A stretch of DNA of 64,000 nucleotides from Opitutus sp. (GTDB lineage: Bacteria > Verrucomicrobiota > Verrucomicrobiia > Opitutales > Opitutaceae): contig JACEUQ010000002.1 of the NCBI GenBank assembly GCA_024998815.1, positions 380,501 to 444,500 of the forward strand, in the 5' to 3' direction. The notes beneath the pieces were generated by a model. That model was given only the letters and a program-made list of their open reading frames with translations. It did not search any database and was not told where the DNA came from. The number at the start of each line of letters is the position of its first letter. Position 1 is the first letter of the stretch. Below are positions 52,665-64,000 of the stretch, in pieces. The position numbers and the translations under genes are program-made.

Positions 52665-53384
52665 TCAAGCGACATCCCACCAAACGATCCGACCGCACTG
52701 GTCGCAGGTCGGCAATTGCGCCGCCGCGTCACCCTTGCCACGCACGGCCGACTCGACCTCGGAGGACACCTTCAAATGGCACCCGCCACACTTGTTACCC
52801 CGCAGCGCTACGCACACCGGCTGCTGTCGCGCGGCGATCCGGTCGTAAAGGCGTAATGCCGCGGCCTCGATGGGCGTGCGGACAACGGCCACCTCGGCCT
52901 GCGCCAGCTTGAGCTCGGCGGCCAGGTTGGTTTCGCGTTCGCGCAACATGCCGATGCGCCCTTGGTAGCCCGCGATATTCTCCTTCAAAACAGCCTCCGC
53001 TACGGCGAACTTTTTCTTCGCTTCGTCGATCTGGTACATCACTTCGAGCTCCTGCCCCTCAAGCGCCGCGATGGCCTCGGAGGTGTGCTCGATCTCCAGA
53101 CCCAGCGCCTTAAATTCGTCGTTTTTGCGCACCTGAACCTGCTGCGTCTTGTATTTAGCCAATTTGGACTCCGCCGAACCAATCTCGGTTTCCAGCAGTT
53201 TCTTTTTGGTCTCCAGCGCCATCAGCTCGGCGCGGGCGGTGTCGATCGCGGCCTTCTCAGCGGCGATTTTTTTCTCCACCGCAGCGATTTCGACGGGCAC
53301 GGCTTTCAGCTGTGCGTCCCAGCCAAGCCGTTTGCTATCGCGATCTTGGAGAACCAAAATTTTTTCCAGCGTGGGAGTCAGCAT
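52665..53384 (-). CDS. Coiled-coil protein with C-terminal C4 zinc ribbon (CT398-like)
   Basis: A 239-aa cytoplasmic protein. The first ~190 residues form long coiled-coil helices (AAVEKKIAAEKAAIDTARAE). The end carries a zinc ribbon with two pairs, NKCGGC and PTCDQC. Chlamydia CT398 has the same design and binds RpoN and other proteins. Such an interaction here is inference. Starts at 53384. Confidence 0.8.
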   Translation of the reverse strand: MLTPTLEKILVLQDRDSKRLGWDAQLKAVPVEIAAVEKKIAAEKAAIDTARAELMALETKKKLLETEIGSAESKLAKYKTQQVQVRKNDEFKALGLEIEHTSEAIAALEGQELEVMYQIDEAKKKFAVAEAVLKENIAGYQGRIGMLRERETNLAAELKLAQAEVAVVRTPIEAAALRLYDRIAARQQPVCVALRGNKCGGCHLKVSSEVESAVRGKGDAAAQLPTCDQCGRIVWWDVA

Positions 53385-53422
53385 TCCCCGACGCTCGCAG
53401 CTCTTAGCTCAGGGCTACGAGC

Positions 53423-53836
53423 TTAAATGTAATACATCTCCTGATCGGTTTTAACGGTAAACATATCCAACGTGTAGCCTCGGCACTTAGCCTCCAACGA
53501 GGACCTGACCTCACGCCAGATCTGGTTTACACGACGTCCCGAGTGCCCTTCGCCGGTTCCGTTGAGCTCCAGCAAATCCCCCTCGATCAGCTTCACAATG
53601 TCGTAGAGCGTAATCTCGGCCGGCGGTCGGGCCAGGGCATAACCGCCCTGCTTGCCGCGCCTGCTGATAATCAGCCCCCCGTTGCGCAGTTCACTGAGAA
53701 TCTGCACCAGATAATTGGCCGGCACCGACTCGATTTCAGCAAGCTGCTCGATGTGCGCCAACTCAGTGGTTCCATAACTTTTCGCCATCTGGGCCAAGAC
53801 CCTGCACGCGTAATCAACTTTGACGGAGAGTTTCAA
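53423..53836 (-). CDS. Rrf2-family transcription regulator, without the Fe-S cysteines
   Basis: A 137-aa protein with a winged helix (KLSVKVDYACRVLAQMAKSY, SVPANYLVQILSELRNGGLI, RRGKQGGYAL). IscR and NsrR need three cysteines between about residues 90 and 105, which are absent here. Only two scattered cysteines exist (residues 11 and about 118). It therefore probably senses something other than a cluster, as CymR does. The start is a TTG at 53836. It is divergent from gyrB. Confidence 0.83.
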   Translation of the reverse strand: MKLSVKVDYACRVLAQMAKSYGTTELAHIEQLAEIESVPANYLVQILSELRNGGLIISRRGKQGGYALARPPAEITLYDIVKLIEGDLLELNGTGEGHSGRRVNQIWREVRSSLEAKCRGYTLDMFTVKTDQEMYYI

Positions 53837-53994
53837 TATGGCGGCACGCTACTTCCGAATCTTTGGTCCGCAACCTAAAATACTTTTAGCGCCCGTTTTT
53901 AGCGGCAGAAACCAGGCATAAAAAAGGGTTGTGGCGGCCCCTGAATTGCGATGCTCTCTGCCCTTTAGTTTTCATCACGATTCCCCCCCTTTAA

Positions 53995-56517
<2,523 letters not shown>

Positions 56518-56521
56518 CCAC

Positions 56522-56589
56522 TTCGGAGAGAAGTCTGAGATCAGAAGCCAGATGTCTGCCCATAGCTTCCGATTCTACCGCTCTCCGAA
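56522..56589. repeat. Inverted repeat between gyrB and gyrA
   Basis: Arms 56522-56530 and 56581-56589 (TTCGGAGAG / CTCTCCGAA) are perfect. The loop and flanks contain degenerate TCTGA/TCAGA units. It can form a hairpin in the operon mRNA. Confidence 0.65.
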
Positions 56590-56627
56590 ATCTGATTTCT
56601 AACAGCTGATTTCTGACATCTTCCGAC

Positions 56628-59132
<2,505 letters not shown>

Positions 59133-59175
59133 GCGACTGTCCTAAAGCCCCGGATTCACTCCGGGTCTTCCACCC

Positions 59176-59206
59176 AAGGCGCGCCCTCACCGGCGCGCCT
59201 TTTTTT
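59176..59206 (+). terminator. Rho-independent terminator of gyrBA
   Basis: Arms 59176-59185 and 59192-59201 form a 10-bp perfect stem with a 6-nt loop and a T-run to 59206. Confidence 0.93.
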
Positions 59207-59378
59207 GGCACTACGACGATCGAACCCGGCCGAGCTGGAGCTCGGCGTTCGGTGCAAAGCCCCCGATTGTTTGCGAAATCGAGTGACGCCGAGCGCGGTC
59301 CCTGCGTTTTCTCAGATCCGCGTGCCACTGCCCGCGGATCCACGCCACGCGCGCCCCGTCTCCCGTCCACTCCTCTTC

Positions 59379-60419
59379 ATGCCCATTAAAACCCTTGGTC
59401 GCCTCCTCGCTCCTGCAGTGGCGACCCTGCGCCGGCTCTTTCAAGGTGCTCCCTCGGCCGAAGACGACCACCGCGACAACAACCGGCGTTATTTTTCCGG
59501 CATGCACCAACAAGAGCGCATGCTCGCTGACCGCCCGCGCATGGATTTTTACCACGCGGCCATTGAGCGCCACATTCACCCTGGCGACCACGTCATCGAC
59601 CTCGGCACCGGCACTGGCATCCTCGCCGCCTTCGCCTCGCGCCGTGGCGCGGCCCGCGTGCACGCCCTCGACCACTCCGACATCCTCAACCACGCCCGCA
59701 CCCTGGCCGCCGCCAACCAAATCGAGCGCGTCGATTTCATCTCCTGCCACAGCACCACGTTCACCCTGCCCGCGCCGGTCGATGTGCTGCTCCACGAGCA
59801 GATGGGCGACTTCCTCTTCGACGAGGCGATGATCCCCAACATCTGCGATTTGCGCGACCGCTTGCTCAAACCCGGCGGGCGGATTCTGCCCTCGTGCTTC
59901 GAGTTTTATTGCGAGCCGGTGCAACTCAACACGGCGCGCCACGTGCCCTTCATCTGGAATCTCAAGGTGAAAGGCTACGACTTTTCCTCGCTCGAACACG
60001 CGCGCCCGCAGGAAACCGGCTACTATCACCTCTGTGGCAACGACGGGGCGCTCGTTGAGCATTTTCTCGCCGACCCGAAACCGGCCCTCACCTTCGATCT
60101 GCACACACTCAACGCGGCCGAATTCTCCCGCGACCTGTGCTTTCAACGAGAAGTGCGCCGCGCCGGCCGCATCGACGGCTTTGCGGTGTATTTCCGCACC
60201 ACCGTCGACGCCGACCTGCAACTCAGCTCGGCCCCGCACGATCCGGGCCGCGCCCCACATTGGGGATTCCGTATCCTGCGCACCGAACCGGCCGACTACG
60301 CCTTGGGCGACGTGATCGACGTGCAACTGTCGGCTCATCGCTGGCACGACCTCGATACCTGGCGCTGGTGCCACTCCCTCGTCCCACAAGCGGCAGTGCC
60401 GGCTCCGAACCCGGCCTAA
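59379..60419 (+). CDS. PRMT-like SAM-dependent methyltransferase (probable protein arginine methyltransferase)
   Basis: A 346-aa protein. SAM motif I is DLGTGTGILAAF (about 70). The key class I PRMT feature is the double-E hairpin, read as HEQMGDFLFDE (about 132-142), where two Glu hold the arginine guanidino group. A later PHWGF may be the THW loop equivalent. The C-terminal half is beta-rich like the PRMT barrel. PRMTs are rare in bacteria. The ATG at 59379 is chosen because upstream codons have no similarity. Substrate unknown. Confidence 0.75.
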   Translation: MPIKTLGRLLAPAVATLRRLFQGAPSAEDDHRDNNRRYFSGMHQQERMLADRPRMDFYHAAIERHIHPGDHVIDLGTGTGILAAFASRRGAARVHALDHSDILNHARTLAAANQIERVDFISCHSTTFTLPAPVDVLLHEQMGDFLFDEAMIPNICDLRDRLLKPGGRILPSCFEFYCEPVQLNTARHVPFIWNLKVKGYDFSSLEHARPQETGYYHLCGNDGALVEHFLADPKPALTFDLHTLNAAEFSRDLCFQREVRRAGRIDGFAVYFRTTVDADLQLSSAPHDPGRAPHWGFRILRTEPADYALGDVIDVQLSAHRWHDLDTWRWCHSLVPQAAVPAPNPA

Positions 60420-60480
60420 AACCGCTTTAAATCGCGCGAGTTCCAGTCGAATTATCGGCTTAAAATCGGGGATGGAAACG

Positions 60481-60557
60481 TCCGCCTAAAATTAGGCGGA
60501 TCTGACCCCAATCGGCACTTGCCAATGAATTTTTCGAGTCGTCTCTTTGACGACTCG
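60481..60557. repeat. Two hairpins in the leader of the PtsN-like gene
   Basis: First hairpin 60481-60489 with 60492-60500 (TCCGCCTAA / TTAGGCGGA, perfect). Second hairpin 60535-60543 with 60549-60557 (CGAGTCGTC / GACGACTCG, perfect, 5-nt loop). They favour a translation start downstream, at 60582. Confidence 0.7.
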
Positions 60558-60581
60558 ATAACGCTAAAACATGTAGCTCGC

Positions 60582-61058
60582 ATGGCCGGCCGCCTCTCCA
60601 CTCTTCTCGACCCTTCTCGCATCCTTCTCGGGGTGCAAAGCACCAAGCGCACCGTGGCGCTCAACGAGGTCGCACGCCTGCTGGACGGCCACCCGGATGT
60701 CACCAATTTCCACGGCTTTTACACCGAGTTACTCGCCCGGGAGCGTCTCGACACCACCTGCCTGGGCAACGAGATCGCCCTGCCCCACGCTCGCACTGAA
60801 CACGTGCAAAAAATCGTCATGGCGGTGGGCCGCAGCGATGCTGGCGTGCACTTCGAAAACGGTAACCAGACGGTCAAACTCATGTTCGTTCTCGGTACGC
60901 CCAAATCCAATCCCACCGATTACCTGCTGGTCGTGAGCGCGCTGTGCAAGGTGTTCAAGGATGCGGCTAATCGTGATGCGTTGCTGGCCGCCCCCACCGC
61001 CGAGGCCTTTATTGAGGCAATGGTCAGCGCCGAAGCCCGTCTCAACAAAGCGCCTTGA
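60582..61058 (+). CDS. PTS EIIA-type protein, PtsN-like
   Basis: A 158-aa EIIA domain of the nitrogen/fructose type. The phosphorylatable His lies in LGNEIALPHART. The family pattern continues with VMAVGRSDAGVHF and KLMFVLGTPKS. The start at 60582 is preferred because in-frame starts at 60519 (TTG) and 60525 would include the leader hairpin as codons. No other PTS gene is adjacent, so it may be a regulatory EIIA. Confidence 0.82.
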   Translation: MAGRLSTLLDPSRILLGVQSTKRTVALNEVARLLDGHPDVTNFHGFYTELLARERLDTTCLGNEIALPHARTEHVQKIVMAVGRSDAGVHFENGNQTVKLMFVLGTPKSNPTDYLLVVSALCKVFKDAANRDALLAAPTAEAFIEAMVSAEARLNKAP

Positions 61059-61143
61059 GCCGCCCGCCGGCGGGCCGGGTTAACTCCGGTTCTTCGTCGA
61101 AACCCGCGCTCCTCGGCTCAGTTGCCCTCCCCGCACCGACGCG

Positions 61144-61512
61144 CTACTTCGCGGGTTGCACAGCTTCGAGCCACCACCCGTCCGCGTGTTTGACCAGCAG
61201 TCCGGTTATCCGGCTGCCCTTCTGCACTGCGGTCAGGGCGGCTGTGTCGACCTTCAGCAACATGGTCATGGCCTTCATCACCCCGGGAATATCCTCATGT
61301 TTGACCAGCAGCGCGGACTTGTCGGCCAAAACCTCAATCACCACACCGCGCAGCGGATGACGAGCCGGCGCCGTTTCGTTGGCGGCGGCAACCAGCTTGG
61401 TCGAGAGAACCGGCTTGGCCGCAGCGCACTCGCAGGGGCAATCCGGTTCGGCGCGCCCCACGGCAACAGGCAAAAACGTAATCAAAACCAAAAGTAAGCG
61501 GGATGATTTCAT
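61144..61512 (-). CDS. CusF-like periplasmic copper-binding protein
   Basis: A 122-aa exported protein: signal peptide (KSSRLLLVLITFLPVAVGRA), then a Cys-rich CPCEC and a small beta-barrel domain. The HEDIPGVMKAMTM block matches the metal region of CusF-like proteins, in which Met residues bind Cu(I)/Ag(I). Downstream of the PepSY and TonB genes on the same strand, so probably one cluster for copper handling. Confidence 0.8.
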   Translation of the reverse strand: MKSSRLLLVLITFLPVAVGRAEPDCPCECAAAKPVLSTKLVAAANETAPARHPLRGVVIEVLADKSALLVKHEDIPGVMKAMTMLLKVDTAALTAVQKGSRITGLLVKHADGWWLEAVQPAK

Positions 61513-61530
61513 GGATAATAAGCAGAAGGG

Positions 61531-62223
61531 TTAAGCACGACGACGGGTCGCAAAAAAGAGAATCACTCCGGTCAGGGCGGCTAGGAAGGCGATCGCCGTA
61601 GCCGTGACCAGCACGCCGTCGCGCAGGCCTTTATTGGGAATGAAGGCATATTTATGAAACATGCTAAAAACATTAGCCTCGAACTGACGGCGGTCATCGG
61701 TGTGGCGGGCGACCGAACCGGTGAGCGTACTCACATATAGGCGCGTGCCCCGGCCATCGGCCACCTCGATGCGGTGCACAGGCAGCAGGCGGAAAATACT
61801 CAGGTATTCCCGGTCGTAGGCGTCGAGCCTCCGGGTGTACGCGAACGCGTCGCCAGCCACGCCGATGCCGAGGTGACGGCGGGCGATTGCTAGCGCCAGG
61901 CGCGTCTCTACCGCGGGGTCTTCGCGGCCGTCGGTGGTGCTGAAATAACGCAGCCCCTGCGGCGTGGACACTTGGTACCACGTTGTCTGATCGAAGGTGT
62001 GGATTTGCAGGCTGCGGATCGGCCCCAGGCTGGCGGGCAGTGCGGAAACCGGGAATGCGATGTTGGCCGGTGAAAACGGTGTGGCCGGCTCGGGACGGGG
62101 CGGCGGCGGCTGCGTCCAAGTCATGACGGTGTGTAAAATGCCACTACCGGCGGCGAGGAGTACGGTCAGGGCGCAGGCCAGTCCGATCCAGCGGTGCAGA
62201 CGGCGAAGAGTGAGAGGATTCAT
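61531..62223 (-). CDS. PepSY-domain membrane protein
   Basis: A 230-aa protein. An N-terminal TM helix (LHRWIGLACALTVLLAAGSG) follows the RLHRW start common to PepSY-TM proteins. The periplasmic part has a PepSY-like region (REYLSIFRLLPVHRIEVADG, then LYVSTLTG). A C-terminal TM helix (VTATAIAFLAALTGVILFFA) is present. Such proteins often accompany TonB receptors and serve in metal reduction or uptake. Starts at 62223, 22 bp after the TonB receptor stop. Confidence 0.82.
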   Translation of the reverse strand: MNPLTLRRLHRWIGLACALTVLLAAGSGILHTVMTWTQPPPPRPEPATPFSPANIAFPVSALPASLGPIRSLQIHTFDQTTWYQVSTPQGLRYFSTTDGREDPAVETRLALAIARRHLGIGVAGDAFAYTRRLDAYDREYLSIFRLLPVHRIEVADGRGTRLYVSTLTGSVARHTDDRRQFEANVFSMFHKYAFIPNKGLRDGVLVTATAIAFLAALTGVILFFATRRRA

Positions 62224-62245
62224 GGTTGAGGAGGATTGGGCCGGA

Positions 62246-64000
62246 TCAGAAGCGGTATTCGACGCCGGCGTAGACGGAGCGGCTGTCACCGGGCAGGAAT
62301 TGCGCACCATTACCGCCAGTAAACCTCTCGATGACTCCGGTCGTCGCGGCGTAAGTTTCGTCGGTGAGGTTTTTGAACTCCACAAACCACGACAACCCGC
62401 GCTCAAGCCGGCGGCCGAACTTAAAGCCGACCAGTGAGTAGGGATCAGCCGCCAGGGTGTTGGCGTGATCAACGAAGGCTTTCACCGGCACCCACTCGAA
62501 GGTCGGGCCGGCGTAATAACCGGCGGCATTCTGCCAGACGAACTCTCCGCGGAACAAATGCTCGGGGAGGCCGGCAAGGGTGTTGTCGCCAAAGGTCCTG
62601 TCGTTCTCGAAATTAAAACGGCCGTAGGTCCACGCTCCGCGGGCCACCAGACGGTTGTCGGTTTTTCCGCTCCAGGGCTGGCCGAGCACGTCAGCTTCAA
62701 AGCCCAACTCGACGCCCTGATGGGTGGTGCGATCGGCGTTAAAGGTGCCAGAAACCGGCCCTGGAAGGGAGATCGCCAAGAGTTCGTCCTCCACTTGAGC
62801 GTAATACACGGACGCATCCCAGCGGACAAAACCGTGGGTACCGCGGGTGCCCAACTCGTAGGTCAGGGCCTGCTGGGCTTCGTTCGCGACGGTGGCATTA
62901 CCGCCTTCGCTGAAGGAGGGCGGCTCGTAGCTGCCGCTAACGTTGGCGTAAACCTGCTTGGTTTTGGCTGCATTATCCCAACGCGCGCCCAGTTTGGGGG
63001 CGAGATTTTCGTAGCTGCGATCGTAGGTGTTGGCTGCTGTGACTGCACCCAACGTGCGGGCCGTATCACGACGATTGTGGGCAGCAGCGAAACCGAGCAC
63101 ACTAGTGAATCCAGCGCCGAGTGAGAGCTGGCTCTCGGCGAAGGCCTCTAGGTTTGTCGCGATCTGGTCGTCTTGCGAAACGAGCGCACCGCGGGAGCCA
63201 CCGACGTTAACAAAGTTGGCAGCAGAGGTCTGTCCTTGGTTGGCTAATAAGCCCGCACGGTTCTGATGCGCACGTTCAAACAGGTCAGTCTTGTTCGTTA
63301 GCGTGAGCCCGATCAGCGCGTCATTGGTGACCTGGTCGATCACCTGAAAAATGGGGTGATCGAGGTTTTTGTAAGTCCACGCGGCGATAAAATCCACCGA
63401 GCTGTCACCGGCACTCACCGTGGTTTTATTCGCCACCCGCACGAGCTGATAGTCGCGCTTCTGATTGCCCGTGATGTTCGATGCGTTGGCTTGCTCGGGG
63501 TTCGCCTCCATCTGGGCCTTGGTCAAACTACCGGGCAATTCGGAGTCGGTTTTCACCGCCGTCAGGTAAAGGCGCGTCTCGATTTCATCGCTCAAGCGCC
63601 AGCCGACGTTGGTGAACAGTCGCTGGTTATTTTGCTCCGCGTGGTCACGGAAACCCTCCTGCTGCGACTGGGTGAAACTCGCGTAGCCATCGGCGTTACC
63701 CTGCGCAACCCCGTCCGCCACGGTGGCGCGCAGGTAGTCAAAACAACCCACTTCCAGGCGAGCAAAACCACCGGGGGCGGTACGGCCGGTGCGAGAAACA
63801 TAGTCGATGGCCCCGCCCAGTGTGGAGGAGCCGTAGGCCAGGGCATTGGACCCGCGCCAGATGACGATGTGGTCGGCGGCAGTCGGCTCCAGCGACTGCA
63901 TGTCGAAGCCGCCGTCAGCCAAGTTAATCGGAACTCCGTCTTGCAACACGCGGAGACCGCGACCGTGGAAGGTGCGCTGGATGCCCGAGCCCCTAATGGA
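62246..64000 (-). CDS. TonB-dependent outer-membrane receptor, 5' part outside the window
   Basis: The frame runs beyond position 64000; 584 codons are seen. The visible part starts in the plug domain (GSGIQRTFHGRGLRVLQDG, then DHIVIWRGSNALAYGSSTL) and continues into a 22-strand barrel that ends with the typical aromatic terminus VYAGVEYRF. The ligand is unknown. Together with the PepSY and CusF-like genes that follow it, copper or a metal complex is likely. Confidence 0.9.
   Translation of the reverse strand, partial: SIRGSGIQRTFHGRGLRVLQDGVPINLADGGFDMQSLEPTAADHIVIWRGSNALAYGSSTLGGAIDYVSRTGRTAPGGFARLEVGCFDYLRATVADGVAQGNADGYASFTQSQQEGFRDHAEQNNQRLFTNVGWRLSDEIETRLYLTAVKTDSELPGSLTKAQMEANPEQANASNITGNQKRDYQLVRVANKTTVSAGDSSVDFIAAWTYKNLDHPIFQVIDQVTNDALIGLTLTNKTDLFERAHQNRAGLLANQGQTSAANFVNVGGSRGALVSQDDQIATNLEAFAESQLSLGAGFTSVLGFAAAHNRRDTARTLGAVTAANTYDRSYENLAPKLGARWDNAAKTKQVYANVSGSYEPPSFSEGGNATVANEAQQALTYELGTRGTHGFVRWDASVYYAQVEDELLAISLPGPVSGTFNADRTTHQGVELGFEADVLGQPWSGKTDNRLVARGAWTYGRFNFENDRTFGDNTLAGLPEHLFRGEFVWQNAAGYYAGPTFEWVPVKAFVDHANTLAADPYSLVGFKFGRRLERGLSWFVEFKNLTDETYAATTGVIERFTGGNGAQFLPGDSRSVYAGVEYRF

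Overview
The window is 64 kb of GC-rich bacterial chromosome with tightly packed genes. Several features point to the PVC superphylum, most likely Verrucomicrobiota of the Opitutaceae type. These are a long GreA-like protein with a large extra N-terminal region (as in chlamydiae), a LacI/KdgK/KDPG-aldolase/SDR sugar-acid module, a stand-alone bacterial PRMT-like methyltransferase, pyrimidine-rich leaders without Shine-Dalgarno motifs, and many dispersed intergenic palindromes. The lineage is an inference from gene content, not from a marker-gene tree.

Layout. 0.2-8.9 kb: rsmB, exported msrB-msrA, a greA fusion, tsaD-ctpA (minus), a MidA-type methyltransferase and rpmB. 9.0-20.4 kb is the mobile region. 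A complete ISL3 element (9282-10594, 8-bp target duplication) sits directly before the start codon of a U32 protein. After an adenylate-kinase-like gene, an IS4 element (14830-19660, transposase frameshifted) carries a nested complete IS21 element (16201-19582, 8-bp duplication) with two extra ORFs ahead of istA-istB. The terminator of the kinase gene and a decayed LacI gene follow. 20.4-26.1 kb: a small heat-shock protein, a TPR protein, glmM-trpD and uppP. An IS630 element (26109-27262) lies exactly in the stop codon of a LacI regulator and leaves that stop intact. 27.3-31.1 kb: lacI divergent from kdgK-kdgA-SDR (2-keto-3-deoxygluconate metabolism). 31.3-39.2 kb: argS, a GYF_2 membrane protein, a YihY/BrkB-type protein, a PpiD-like anchored protein, an FmdB-type zinc ribbon and a TolC-type porin. 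39.2-42.9 kb (minus): nfeD(long)-nfeD(short)-floA plus a small membrane-anchored protein. 43.1-46.5 kb: aldose epimerase, tatA, a phasin-like protein and a UbiB-type kinase. 46.5-51.1 kb: two paralogous PAS-only proteins flank an ABC-F ATPase, and their leader sequences are also conserved. 51.1-53.8 kb: a DUF1275 protein, RNase P RNA (rnpB), a coiled-coil zinc-ribbon protein and an Rrf2 regulator. 54.0-59.1 kb: gyrB-gyrA. 59.4-64.0 kb: PRMT-like protein, PtsN-like EIIA, and a probable metal (copper) cluster of TonB receptor (cut by the window edge), PepSY protein and CusF-like protein.

Most genes are housekeeping: rRNA/tRNA modification, wall precursors, transcription, translation and topology. 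The accessory interest lies in how the insertion sequences sit relative to genes (start codon, stop codon, gene-terminator gap), in the IS21 passenger ORFs, in the duplicated PAS pair around an ABC-F gene, and in at least five kinds of intergenic palindrome. I found no tRNA, CRISPR array, prophage, restriction or toxin-antitoxin locus.
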